A stretch of DNA of 64,000 bases from Bifidobacterium breve (lineage in GTDB: Bacteria > Actinomycetota > Actinomycetes > Nanopelagicales > Nanopelagicaceae): positions 36,717 through 100,716 of the forward strand of contig CAMDHH010000002.1 of assembly GCA_945898065.1 (NCBI GenBank). Reading direction: 5' to 3'. Every line of letters begins with the position of its first letter. The first letter of the stretch is position 1. The notes beneath the pieces are model-generated. The model worked only from the letters and a program-made list of their open reading frames with translations. It was not told the DNA's origin and searched no databases. Positions 24,866 to 34,368 of the stretch are shown piece after piece. The position numbers and the translations under genes are program-made.

Positions 24866-26302
24866 ATGAGGAAATCGATTGTGCTGCTATTGGCTTCGCT
24901 CTTTCTTCTCTCAGGCACTCAGACTCTTTCTGCAGCCCAGAAGGTTTGCACAAGTGCTCAATTGAGCAAGATTAATAAGCTCGTCTCCGATTTCAATGAG
25001 AATCGAAGCTTGATAAATAGGTATGTGGTCAATATTGATCTTTCGGCCTCTCGACTTGAAGAGGCCCAAGGAGCAAGCGATGTAAATAGCGTGAAGCTTT
25101 GGACAATCAACTTGAATACCGCCACAACTGAGGTGAAGAAATTGACGGTAGTTGAGAATCGAATCCTCAAATCGATAAAGAGCGCGTTTAATTGTTCTGG
25201 TTACGGAACTAGCGTTAATGCGAAGACCGGATATATCGAAGTCAAGAAGAGCGTAAAGACGAAAGCGTGGCCGGCTAGTGTGCCTTTGACGGCGGCACCT
25301 GGGGGTAAGGAACCCGCTGCTCCTGCTGCACCCGCAAAAAGTCCGGCAAACGATTGCAGCTTTAACAGGAGCCGCGTTTATGTAGAAGCTGAAAGTTTCG
25401 TAAAGAGTGGTTTCCGGGTTTATTCGTTGGAGAATAAGAGTGATTGTGTTGTGTTCTTTAATCTGACCTTCGACGTGTACTGCCCAGATAGAAATACCAA
25501 TCTGCTGACTAATCCGGAATTTCCTTACCGCGTGAGTTTTGCAGGTGGATATTCATTAGGGCCTCGTCAAGTTTGGGAACTTCAGGAAGATGGTTTTGCT
25601 GCAAAGGTTGGCGACAAGTGCTACACGATCACAAAGCGCTGGCCTAACTATGTGCAATTTCAGAGTGCTCGCCCCAAAATTGATATTGCAGCAGTGCAGG
25701 TTCCTGAGGTTGTTTTAACTCCAGCTCAAGCGCAGGCTGCTAGAAAACCGTGTGTTGTCGACGGCAGTTGCCCAATTGGAAGTAAAGGGCCAGCCGGTGG
25801 AGTTGTTTTTTATGATGCGGGAAGTCGGCAATCGTGGGGCAGATATTTAGAGGTAGCACCCAATGGTTGGTCGGGAACGCCTAAGGATCCGAAAGTAACG
25901 TGGTGTGACGCGGGAAGCGATTACGGAAATTTCCAGAAGAAGCCTGGCTCTTTTGGCCTTGAAGCAATTGAATCTTTTCTTGGAGAAGAAATCGGTACAA
26001 GCGTTCAGAACACAGCTTTAATGGTTGCTAAGTGCACACAGGGTGCGGCACATCTTGCGCGAAGTTACACCGGTGGCGGGAAGAGTGATTGGTCGCTTCC
26101 TTCGCGTGGAGATATGGATTTGCTCTTTAAATATGCGATGACAGACAAGTATTTGGTCGAGGGCGGCTCGGGATCATTCTGGATGTCTACTGAGTGGGGA
26201 TATCACTATGCATTGTGCCAATCCCTTGGCAGCTCATATGCAGGTTTATATGCAGACGGAAAGAACACTACTAAGAATGTTCGCCCAATAAGAGCTTTTT
26301 AA
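24866..26302 (+). CDS. Secreted protein with C-terminal DUF1566-like domain
   Basis: This 478-residue protein has a signal peptide (MRKSIVLLLAS...TLSAA), a helical region to about residue 120, a Pro/Ala-rich linker near 150 and a cysteine-containing middle domain. The C-terminal domain (about 310-478) shows GGVVFYDAG, W-C pairs, DWSLPSRGDMDLLF, FWMSTEW and a final VRPIRAF. These are hallmarks of DUF1566/Lcl-like domains of secreted bacterial proteins. A TAGCAT box 6 nt before the ATG suggests a leaderless transcript. The ligand is unknown. Confidence 0.65.
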   Translation: MRKSIVLLLASLFLLSGTQTLSAAQKVCTSAQLSKINKLVSDFNENRSLINRYVVNIDLSASRLEEAQGASDVNSVKLWTINLNTATTEVKKLTVVENRILKSIKSAFNCSGYGTSVNAKTGYIEVKKSVKTKAWPASVPLTAAPGGKEPAAPAAPAKSPANDCSFNRSRVYVEAESFVKSGFRVYSLENKSDCVVFFNLTFDVYCPDRNTNLLTNPEFPYRVSFAGGYSLGPRQVWELQEDGFAAKVGDKCYTITKRWPNYVQFQSARPKIDIAAVQVPEVVLTPAQAQAARKPCVVDGSCPIGSKGPAGGVVFYDAGSRQSWGRYLEVAPNGWSGTPKDPKVTWCDAGSDYGNFQKKPGSFGLEAIESFLGEEIGTSVQNTALMVAKCTQGAAHLARSYTGGGKSDWSLPSRGDMDLLFKYAMTDKYLVEGGSGSFWMSTEWGYHYALCQSLGSSYAGLYADGKNTTKNVRPIRAF

Positions 26303-26363
26303 GAGTTGAGTGGCGATGAGGGAGACAGTGTCGATTCTTAAGTCGAGAACTAGGAGAATAATT

Positions 26364-26861
26364 ATGGCCAAGATTTTTACTCAATGTATTTCCCAACCAC
26401 ATTTAGAGAAGGATCAGCTAACACCATCTCTTTTGCCTTGGCATCGAATACAAAGAAGGAATATCTAGATCTGTATACGGATTTCATTCGGGAGAAGAAG
26501 CAGCAAACGGAAGTAAAGCTCTTTGCAACCCTGACTTCGACAGCAGCCGTTGAAAGCGCTTTGAAGAAGATTGAGGATAAGCGCAAATTCTCTGAGGCCC
26601 ATGAGGCTTCATATTCACTTGGCTCACTACTTTATGAGTGGCTCATATGAGTGGGGCATTGCTGAATACGGGTTTGCTGCATATAAGAAAATTATTGAGA
26701 ATCAAATGATCGGAAGTAAATTTGAAGACAACATCAAGGCTTCTTTAGGCATGCCGGTTAGCGAGCTCTATAAGAGGGCCGCGCCTCACATACTTTCGGC
26801 ATTCAGCGCACGATACTGCAACCGAGAGACTCACTCCTCAAAATCGTCCACCCGCAAGTAA
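26364..26861 (+). pseudogene. Frameshifted hypothetical gene (two lesions)
   Basis: An AGGAG ribosome site and ATG at 26364 start a frame that dies early. Restoring one T in the TTTTT run at 26374-26378 joins it to the open frame at 26384. That frame ends at 26650 just after an imperfect 13-bp tandem duplication (TATGAGTGGCTCA followed by TATGAGTGG, about 26633-26654). Removing 13 bp continues into the third frame (LYEWGIAEYGFAAYKK) to the stop at 26861. The rebuilt protein would be about 160 residues, helical and charged; no family is recognised. Confidence 0.65.
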
Positions 26862-27373
26862 TCCTTAAATGCCTGCACGGATCTACTAGTCGCTTTCAGC
26901 TTCGAGAGATGAAACTTCGCCTCCCAAGTGCTCGTGAGAATAAATGGCTCCTTTCGCCACATCGGCACTGACTCAAAGAGCAACCGCGCCTGAAGCGTTC
27001 CCCAATCAGAGATACTTCCGGCCACATCGAGGAAGTGAAGTAGATCCTTCGCTGCCTCTTCTTGAATCCTCTTCGTAGCATTCATCGGAATCCCAAGCCC
27101 ATTCATGATCGAATGCCTTCCAAGTGGAAGGCTGACACCGTAAGTACTTCCCAACTTGCGATTGAACTTCAAGCATACTTCGCAGACATTCCACGAGTAT
27201 CGCCCGGTTCCACCTGCAACAGATGAAGCACACATGATGCACAAGTGATAACCGCTAGGGCAATCGACTCCGGGATACGGTTTATAAACTTCACATCTGC
27301 AGACCTGCATTCCATGTCCTGCTGATGTGAGTCCGAAACAAGTTGTACATATCAAAAGACCTATAGGGCGCAT
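26831..27373 (-). CDS. Cysteine-rich hypothetical protein
   Basis: The first 70 residues of this 180-residue protein carry CTTC, CRCE, CP, CIMC and CEVC pairs, suggesting two zinc-binding knuckles. The rest is helical. There is no leader. It is convergent with the pseudogene and overlaps its tail by 31 bp. A variant PafBC-like motif lies about 160 bp upstream on the same strand. No function can be assigned. Confidence 0.6.
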   Translation of the reverse strand: MRPIGLLICTTCFGLTSAGHGMQVCRCEVYKPYPGVDCPSGYHLCIMCASSVAGGTGRYSWNVCEVCLKFNRKLGSTYGVSLPLGRHSIMNGLGIPMNATKRIQEEAAKDLLHFLDVAGSISDWGTLQARLLFESVPMWRKEPFILTSTWEAKFHLSKLKATSRSVQAFKDYLRVDDFEE

Positions 27374-27531
27374 AACAAATAGTCCTTACTGGACCTCACG
27401 TGGAGACCCGCTCTTCCAGCGGTGTCTTTCATCGCTGGCAGGTCTTCCTTTAGAACCACCGTGCGCGAGTTATGCGCGGATTGGTACTAAGCAAGCTAAA
27501 GGGCTTATCGCTTAGTTCTTGACCTAGGTAA

Positions 27532-27553
27532 AAGGTAGCAGAGGGGAGTGACA
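27532..27553 (-). promoter_or_regulatory. Variant PafBC/RecA-NDp-like motif
   Basis: On the minus strand: TGTCACTC, 8 nt, TACCTT. The first bases match the motif before the protease gene (TGTCACTCCCCT). No start codon lies close by, and the next gene starts about 160 bp downstream, so this is the weakest of the set. Confidence 0.3.
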
Positions 27554-27575
27554 ACTACATCGGAGAAATTCAATA

Positions 27576-28091
27576 TCAACTGATTGAAACTGGGACCTTC
27601 AGTTGTCCTTCGCCTGCGTAAGAAAAACTAGATGTGGTAATTACCCACACATACTTTCCTGGTTTTACTCCATCTACTCCAAAGATCCGGTACTCAAAAC
27701 TGGTGAGACTGCTGACTGGGCTCCAATCAAAAAGTGTTCTCTCCTGAATCTCCTTCCCGCCGGCAGACCAGAGAGCGATGGTTACTCGAACATCATCCTT
27801 CTGTTCTCCATCTCCACCTGAGGCAACATTCTTCAATTTGAAGTTCACCATTCCGCTGTATTCACCATAACTCTTGGAAAGCTTCATCTTTGTCGGAATC
27901 TTGGCAGTCCACAGTGGTCCAGATAGGGGTGCATCGCCACTGACTTTCACCATCGCTCTTGTTCCAGTCACGGTCTTTGATGCCGATATCTTGGCAGGCG
28001 TACCGCTGTCAGCTTGAGAAATCGAAAAGGGAAGAATGCCTGTCACTAGGGCAATGAGAGTAATAAGCGGAACAGTCTTCTTATTTAGCAT
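27576..28091 (-). CDS. Secreted hypothetical protein
   Basis: This 171-residue exported protein has a clear signal peptide (MLNKKTVPLITLIALVTGILP...SQA). The mature part is predicted beta-rich, with repeated hydrophobic strands and a final GEGQLKVPVSIS, and contains no cysteine. It has no recognised domain. It may be an Ig-like extracellular domain, but that is a guess. Confidence 0.6.
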   Translation of the reverse strand: MLNKKTVPLITLIALVTGILPFSISQADSGTPAKISASKTVTGTRAMVKVSGDAPLSGPLWTAKIPTKMKLSKSYGEYSGMVNFKLKNVASGGDGEQKDDVRVTIALWSAGGKEIQERTLFDWSPVSSLTSFEYRIFGVDGVKPGKYVWVITTSSFSYAGEGQLKVPVSIS

Positions 28092-28340
28092 GGGATTACC
28101 TTTACAGAGGCTGGATGGTTTATCAATATGTGGGATGGGCGATTTCTACTCCAAAGAATTGCCACTGAAACTATTACTCCATATTCAGACTTTAGTCGCT
28201 TGCCAGACATAAAAAAACCCATCACTTAAGAGGGGGTATATGCAGGAGTTCAAGAAAAGTATTCTGTGGGTTCAGGAGTTCACCCCGATTTAGAACACCA
28301 CTCAGTGACAAGACCCGCCCCTAACTCCTACGGTTATCTC

Positions 28341-28484
28341 ATGCCTGCGCGTTCCTACCCAGCCCAACCCCTCTTTGCTGACCAATCCGAGAAAGAGGTT
28401 TGGCAATTACTGGTCACACAATTACCATCGGATGCTGCATTACTCTGGGGCTTTAGATCCACAAAATATGAAAGCAAATTTTAG
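28341..28484 (+). pseudogene. N-terminal fragment of a NERD-domain protein
   Basis: The 47-residue frame MPARSYPAQPLF-ADQSEKEVWQLL-VTQLPSDAALLWGFR resembles the first segment of NERD-domain helicases and nucleases, which typically start with an aromatic-proline stretch, a Ser-Glu-x2-Val helix and LPDDAVLL. It stops before the catalytic NERD core. The 430-bp gap that contains it (28092-28521) otherwise shows only two copies of CAGGAGTTCA at 28244 and 28273. It is probably a remnant at the left edge of the defence island. Confidence 0.4.
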
Positions 28485-28521
28485 GTCGCTTTGATTACGG
28501 TAGCCGAGGAGGAGATATTTC

Positions 28522-31347
28522 ATGAACGACAATGAAAATCTGCTCAGGAATGCTCTTTCGGCAATAGACACAGTCAATCTCAAGGCCAAGGAGCTAATCC
28601 AAGAGGCGGAAGCGTTAATACCGAATCGTTCTCGCGAATTTTCAGATCTAGTTACGCGTACAAATTCAATACGCTCACAGATAGCGAACCCCGAACCAAT
28701 CACAATTGCTCTGTTAGGCGATTCGGGTCACGGTAAGAGCACTCTAATCAACGCAGTCATAGATAAAGAAATATTGCCAACTTCAGGAAGCAAGGTTTGC
28801 ACTGCAGGAATAATTCGAATTAAACATTCTTCCCGCCAAGATTACAAAGTCACCATCGTTTTCACTTCTAAAGAATCTTGGCTAGCAGAAGTTGAAAACT
28901 TCGTCACTCAACTCAAATCTGAATTCGAAAGTACAAAAGATAATGAGCATGAAAATAGCAAATTTAGCAAATCTGAAAGCAAGCAAGACCTACGTGATTT
29001 GGCTCTGCGCAGTCGTATGGAAGCCGTTTATGGTTCAATTCAGTTTTCTGGGCTTTTGAAAACTGCTGATAGTTCAAATTTAATATTGCCGAATACCGCA
29101 CAGGCTGCTTTTGTAGAACACTCTCGAAGCTTTGAAGAGAAATCTGTGGAAGAAATTAGACGATTACTTTCAAAGTACATAGTGATACCGGATAACCAAG
29201 ATGAAACTGAAACCGAAGGCCAGATATGGCCGCTTGTCGATAGCGTTCTTGTCGAGGGCGATTTTCCAGCAATCGCACATGGCGCTGAGTTAGTTGATCT
29301 TCCGGGTCTAAATGATTCTAATCCTGCACGTGAGAAGATGACGTTGGATTTCTTGCACTCAGCAAAATTCATCGTCATCGTATTTCATCCCAAGCGCGAA
29401 ATTCCAAAAGGCGTTGAGGAAATTCTGACGTCACCAATCTTTATGGACAAAATTTTGGAATCCGGAAAGAAAGATGCATTAACTTTCGTGGCGACGCACT
29501 GTGATCAGCTTGATATGTCCGATGAAATGTTTAAACACTTGGATAGTAAAGCAAGCAGTGAGGAGTACGGAGAAATTCGCAAGGCTCACGCTGTTGAAGT
29601 TACTAGTCGTGGATTGAAAAAAATCGCTGAAAAATTAGCCAGTAGATATCAAACAGAAATTGAAAAAACGAATATCAGGTATGCAATTATCGAAAGTCGG
29701 AAAGTTGCAGTGTCAGCCCAGGATTACCTAAATCTTCGGAGAAGAGAGCAAGGAAAAGTAACAGATCAGGTGCGGTTTACGACGCTGCCAGCGACGGGAA
29801 TAGTCACGTTGCGAGAACAGCTCCGTGATCAAGTCCTGCTAGCCGGCCCTAGGGTGCTTGTCCTTCGGATATATAACGAATTACTACAGGTAATAAATGG
29901 TTTGAGCCTGTTCAAAGATTTGGAAATCACCAGCATCGCAATGCGAAATGAAGCAAATTTTGAGAAATTCAAAGTTCTTGGAGAAACAATCGGTGAACTA
30001 ACCAAAGAACTACATACGGCAACGCGACTCTTCGAGGAAGAATTCGGAGAGTTATTAAAGAAACGAAGTGGTTTTTTTTTGACACAAGTTCTTCCTAAAG
30101 AAGAACTAGAGATATCGATTTATATTGATTTTCGTGACGAAATAAAAAGGCTTTATTGGAATACATTAAGAGCAACTTTGACACGTGGAGGTGTATTTTT
30201 CTCACCAACTTTTGGAGAAATAAATTTATTCAAAAGGATTTGGGATCCGATGCTGAAATCCTCCTTAGGTCCTTGGACCTTGTATTTTGAAGAGATTTTG
30301 CCAGAATTATTGGATTCAATTCGCGAGGGCATAAGTGAACTAGCCGAGAGATATTCGGTTCAGATGCTTGGTGCGCTGCAAGTTTCTGAGGAGAATTCTT
30401 TAATTCAGGATTCAATCTCTAGGTTGGTTACTAAAATTGAAACTCAGACTAATGGAAGTCTAATTTCTCTCAAGTCTTCTCTTAAAGTGGAGCTAACAAC
30501 CGCGAGGTCTCAGCTAGTCGATTTGATTACTAAATCAGTACAAACAGAAATGTTGCCATTTGTGCTCATTGCCTCCGAGGAACGTGGATCTGGAATGAAA
30601 GGCCGAATGGTTCACACACTCTCAGAAGCTGCGTATGCATCAATCCCCAAAATTTTTGAAAATTCACGCAATTCCATTTCGAACACCGTGCATGTATCTA
30701 CCGAGAGGGTTTCAGCACTAATTAAGGGTGCTGTTGAGTCGCTGATTTCCGAAACCGCTGAAATCGTAAAGTTATTTGAGACTGATACCCCGAACGCGAA
30801 CCAAGATAGCCTGCAGAAGATTCAAGAATTTGGACTGAGACTAGAAGAAACTCTCAGCCAGGCGCACAGAATCTATTTTGATGGCGACAATCAAGATAAG
30901 TCCCCTCAAACCGTAGGCGCTATAAAGACTTCTTCTGGTGGAAATTATTTACTGGTCGACGGATCTAATGTTGCAACTGTAAATACACCATTAGGAAAGA
31001 AGACAGACCTCGATAGATTGTTGAGTTGTAAGCAGGCACAAAATAATGAGTTCCCTGGCCATGAAGTTGTATTGATTGTTGATGCGCGCTTTAGACATAT
31101 CGTTTTTCCAAGCCAACTCGATAAATTGAATGAATTATTGGATGCTGAATTGATCATTCAGTCACCCAAAGGCGTTGAAGCAGATGACATGATTCTTGGC
31201 TTAGTCGAAAAGCTTGACGGCCGAGCGGTCTCAAATGATAATTTTGAAGAGTGGGGAAAAAAGTATCCTTGGCTCAAAGATACGAAGAAAGTTCTGAAAT
31301 ATATGGCCGCTGCGGGTGTTTGGACCTTCACGACAAAGGGCCGCTGA
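28522..31347 (+). CDS. Dynamin-like GTPase fused to a C-terminal PIN/NYN RNase-like domain
   Basis: This 941-residue cytoplasmic protein has two functional ends. Near the N terminus lies a GTPase domain: G1 GDSGHGKST at 66-74, G3 DLPG at 259-262 and G4-like THCD at 325-328 (usual N/TKxD). Long helical segments (about 400-790) resemble the stalk of bacterial dynamin-like proteins. After a short Gly/Ser linker, residues 806-941 carry LLVDGSNVA (Asp813), VVLIVDARFRH, VEADDMI (886-889) and VSNDNFEEW (Asp906). These are the acidic motifs of Zc3h12a/NYN PIN-fold ribonucleases. The fusion suggests GTP-gated RNA cleavage, plausibly an abortive-infection effector (inference). An AGGAGGAG site precedes the ATG. 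Confidence 0.8.
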   Translation: MNDNENLLRNALSAIDTVNLKAKELIQEAEALIPNRSREFSDLVTRTNSIRSQIANPEPITIALLGDSGHGKSTLINAVIDKEILPTSGSKVCTAGIIRIKHSSRQDYKVTIVFTSKESWLAEVENFVTQLKSEFESTKDNEHENSKFSKSESKQDLRDLALRSRMEAVYGSIQFSGLLKTADSSNLILPNTAQAAFVEHSRSFEEKSVEEIRRLLSKYIVIPDNQDETETEGQIWPLVDSVLVEGDFPAIAHGAELVDLPGLNDSNPAREKMTLDFLHSAKFIVIVFHPKREIPKGVEEILTSPIFMDKILESGKKDALTFVATHCDQLDMSDEMFKHLDSKASSEEYGEIRKAHAVEVTSRGLKKIAEKLASRYQTEIEKTNIRYAIIESRKVAVSAQDYLNLRRREQGKVTDQVRFTTLPATGIVTLREQLRDQVLLAGPRVLVLRIYNELLQVINGLSLFKDLEITSIAMRNEANFEKFKVLGETIGELTKELHTATRLFEEEFGELLKKRSGFFLTQVLPKEELEISIYIDFRDEIKRLYWNTLRATLTRGGVFFSPTFGEINLFKRIWDPMLKSSLGPWTLYFEEILPELLDSIREGISELAERYSVQMLGALQVSEENSLIQDSISRLVTKIETQTNGSLISLKSSLKVELTTARSQLVDLITKSVQTEMLPFVLIASEERGSGMKGRMVHTLSEAAYASIPKIFENSRNSISNTVHVSTERVSALIKGAVESLISETAEIVKLFETDTPNANQDSLQKIQEFGLRLEETLSQAHRIYFDGDNQDKSPQTVGAIKTSSGGNYLLVDGSNVATVNTPLGKKTDLDRLLSCKQAQNNEFPGHEVVLIVDARFRHIVFPSQLDKLNELLDAELIIQSPKGVEADDMILGLVEKLDGRAVSNDNFEEWGKKYPWLKDTKKVLKYMAAAGVWTFTTKGR

Positions 31348-31396
31348 TGGTTGTGAATTCGCTCTAGAAGCCAATCCTCCTGCTGAATCGGCCCAA

Positions 31397-31418
31397 TGTC
31401 AGCCCCACGCCCTAGTTT
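31397..31418 (+). promoter_or_regulatory. PafBC/RecA-NDp-like promoter motif
   Basis: TGTCAGCC, 8 nt, TAGTTT. The -10-like box ends 6 nt before the SNF2 gene ATG, predicting a leaderless transcript. Confidence 0.55.
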
Positions 31419-31424
31419 TGCCCT

Positions 31425-33617
31425 ATGGGAATCAACTTCAAGGAAAGTAAGGCCCGCCTCGAGCAAGCCAACGCAATTGCTCGCGATCTAGAACGCTTAC
31501 TCAAGCAACAAGAAACTCTCATCAGTGGCACTAAAGCCGCAGCCTCCCACGCAAAAGAATCCCAAGTCCTACTCGAACTAGCAAAACTTCCTGTCGATCG
31601 TCTCAAAGATGCAACGGAAGAAACAGTACGCATAGAAACACTTCGCAAATATGGTTTTGCCAATGTTGCATCAATCTATAACTCATCTGCAATTCAACTC
31701 GAGCGAATTCCCGGCATCACACTCACCGCTGCGCAATCACTCAAGGCGCTCGCAGACCAGATGTATCAAGCAGTTGCCCAATCAATTTCCTATGGCATCG
31801 ACATCGATGATCTCACTAGCGCAGATACAGCCCTGATTGAAAATCTTCAAGGTCTCGACAAACTGAGAGCAGCAACAAAGAATTCAACAAGCAAGATGTT
31901 GCCAATCGCTCAAGCAATTCGACAATCTTTGCCGCAGACTCAACCCCTCAACTCTCGCCTGCGTTGGCTCTTCACTTCATCGCAGAAGAAAGAGCGCGCC
32001 CTCAACGCACTCCATGAGATCACAATGCTCGTGGGAGAACCTGTAACCATGGCATTAGTTGGCGCTGCACGCCTTGGCATCACAGCCCTTGAAAACAAAT
32101 CAGCGCAACCTATCGAAGAGTTCAAGAAACGCTCCAGTGATTACTACGCAATCCTTGAAGAAGTCACCAACGTTCGCCCCAACACCGCAGCTAATCGCCA
32201 CCTCAATCAAGAACTCCTCGACAAAATTGCCGCACAAGAACTCGACACCTCAACTATTAGAGCAACGCTTCGCCAATACCAAACCTTCGGTGGAAAGTTC
32301 GCACTCACCCAAGGCCGCGTCATCATCGGCGATGAAATGGGACTCGGTAAAACTCTTCAAGCAATTAGCGCACTCGCACATCGCGCCACCACAGGTGCCA
32401 CACGCTTTCTCGTTGTAAGCCCAGCCAGTGTTCTCACTAACTGGATGCGCGAAGTTGGCACACGCAGCGAACTTCCCATCATCAAAATCCACGGAGAAGA
32501 TCACAAAACCTCACTGCAAAACTGGATTGATTCAAGCGGTATCGCCATCACAACCTATGACACCCTAAAAAGTTTCGATCTCACCCAAGAAGAAATCTCA
32601 GCCCTCGGCGTTGACACAGTCATTGTCGATGAAGCCCACTACATCAAAAACATCTCCACTGGCCGAACGCGCACAATCTCTAAATGGCTCGAGCGCTCCC
32701 CAAATGTCATCTTCCTCACCGGCACACCACTTGAAAATAGAGTCGATGAATTCATCGCCCTTGCAACACTGCTTGACCCAAAGATGGGCAGTGAACTCAA
32801 CCGTGTCGCGCTCGCCGCTGGCCCCGAATCATTTAGAAAAACTGTCGCCCCAATTTACTTACGTCGCAACACCGAAGAAGTACTCAAAGAACTTCCCGAA
32901 CTCATCGAAGTTGTCGAATACTGCAACTGGGTTGGCGTTGATAAACAAAAATATATTGATGCCGTAGCCGACGGAAACTTTATGGCAATGCGCAGAGCAG
33001 CCTTTAATGCAGAGCCCGATATGCAAACAAGTAAATTAGAACGATTACTAGAACTAGTTGAAGAATCATTTGAAAGCGGCCAAAAAGTAATTGTCTTCTC
33101 CTACTTCCGCTCCGTCATAGATCAAGTAGTCAATGCACTGGGGGAGCGCGCCATTGGCCCCATCACAGGATCAGTCTCATCAACACAGCGACAAAACATT
33201 GTCGATCAATTCCAAAGTTCACCAATCCCACTTGCACTCGTTGGACAAATCCAAGCCGCCGGCACAGGACTCAATATCCAAGCCGCCTCCGTTGTCATCT
33301 TGTGCGAACCACAAATCAAACCTTCCCTAGAAGTTCAAGCAATTGCCCGAGCACACCGCATGGGCCAAGTTCGCAAAGTGCAAGTACACCGTTTGATTCT
33401 TCCCGACAGCGTTGATGAACACATGCTCACAATGCTTGCATCCAAACAAAAAGAGTTCGATGCCTACGCCCGCGACAGCGACCTAGCTAACAGTGCCTCC
33501 GGCGCAAAAGACATCACAGAAGAATCAATGGCAAAAGTAATCGTGATGGAAGAGCGCAAACGCTTAGGCATACAGGAATACGATCTTGAGAATTTGATTA
33601 CAGATGATGAGGAATAA
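31425..33617 (+). CDS. SNF2-family DNA-dependent ATPase
   Basis: This 730-residue SF2 ATPase has an N-terminal helical region with a helix-hairpin-helix-like IPGITLTAAQSLKAL segment near residue 93, then the SNF2 core. The core contains GDEMGLGKTLQAI (Walker A), VDEAHYIKN (DEAH), LTGTPLENRVDEF (motif III), SYFRSVIDQV (motif IV region) and GTGLNIQAA...ARAHRMGQ (motifs V-VI). No nuclease or zinc domain is seen. Such proteins remodel or translocate on DNA in repair or defence. Its codon choice is more C-rich than the genes on either side. The upstream PafBC-like motif suggests damage induction. Confidence 0.85.
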   Translation: MGINFKESKARLEQANAIARDLERLLKQQETLISGTKAAASHAKESQVLLELAKLPVDRLKDATEETVRIETLRKYGFANVASIYNSSAIQLERIPGITLTAAQSLKALADQMYQAVAQSISYGIDIDDLTSADTALIENLQGLDKLRAATKNSTSKMLPIAQAIRQSLPQTQPLNSRLRWLFTSSQKKERALNALHEITMLVGEPVTMALVGAARLGITALENKSAQPIEEFKKRSSDYYAILEEVTNVRPNTAANRHLNQELLDKIAAQELDTSTIRATLRQYQTFGGKFALTQGRVIIGDEMGLGKTLQAISALAHRATTGATRFLVVSPASVLTNWMREVGTRSELPIIKIHGEDHKTSLQNWIDSSGIAITTYDTLKSFDLTQEEISALGVDTVIVDEAHYIKNISTGRTRTISKWLERSPNVIFLTGTPLENRVDEFIALATLLDPKMGSELNRVALAAGPESFRKTVAPIYLRRNTEEVLKELPELIEVVEYCNWVGVDKQKYIDAVADGNFMAMRRAAFNAEPDMQTSKLERLLELVEESFESGQKVIVFSYFRSVIDQVVNALGERAIGPITGSVSSTQRQNIVDQFQSSPIPLALVGQIQAAGTGLNIQAASVVILCEPQIKPSLEVQAIARAHRMGQVRKVQVHRLILPDSVDEHMLTMLASKQKEFDAYARDSDLANSASGAKDITEESMAKVIVMEERKRLGIQEYDLENLITDDEE

Positions 33618-33782
33618 TCTCGGTCTATATTTCGGTGATTAGGAGTTATAGGACATCAGATGGAATCCAAACGGAATCTCGTAAAACCGAAGCAAGTTGT
33701 GTTTATCCGAAGAACTACTCGATTTTAAATAATTGAGGAATGATTTGCGAAGTCAATCTTGAAAGTGGCCGCAGATAGAAAA

Positions 33783-34136
33783 TTAATCCTCATTCTCATA
33801 GCGCCGACTGGCAATATTCCACCACTCCTGTATATCTTCGACTTCTTCATTACTTTCGATAGATATTGCGTCTTCTGCAAAGTGGTTGATAGCTCCCGCA
33901 GACTTTGTTTCAAAGGCACGTCTTAAAGCTTCTAATTCTAGAATTATGAGATCTAGCTTTTTTTGTCTCCGAATTGCCTCTCGTATTAAATCCGGATGGC
34001 ATTCAATAATTTGGGAAAGTTTCAAATCAGATAGAAAGACAGGTTTCCATTTTTCATGCAAGTTTCCCCACTTCGACTCCCACGTCGATAAAACTTCGTC
34101 ACGAGTCATCGGCGGAACGTTGGCTGAATTAGCCAT
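33783..34136 (-). CDS. Small helical hypothetical protein
   Basis: This 117-residue charged protein is mostly helical (EAIRRQKKLDLIILELEALRRAFE) and has no recognised domain. It stands alone between the SNF2 gene and the exonuclease operon, on the opposite strand. The flanking gaps (33618-33782 and 34137-34368) hold no other supported feature. Confidence 0.5.
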   Translation of the reverse strand: MANSANVPPMTRDEVLSTWESKWGNLHEKWKPVFLSDLKLSQIIECHPDLIREAIRRQKKLDLIILELEALRRAFETKSAGAINHFAEDAISIESNEEVEDIQEWWNIASRRYENED

Positions 34137-34368
34137 TTTTAGCCACCTCTAAACTTGATTGACGTGAAGGTATTTCAATAGAGATGCTACAAGGTGGCCA
34201 CAATCTCGTATAGAGTCTTACGGAATGTATTTCTTGAGGATGATGATTAGCTCACACATGGTATGAAAATTCTGTCCAATAGGTCACGGATGAGCGCTAG
34301 GAATAATAGGCCTCCAAAATAACGGCAAAAGTTCTCGAAAATTTATGAGAGGTGCTTAGATAACTCCA

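Noticed and set aside
33660..33728. 22-codon open frame after the SNF2 gene
   Set aside because: Very short, basic composition only, no ribosome site and no conserved pattern.
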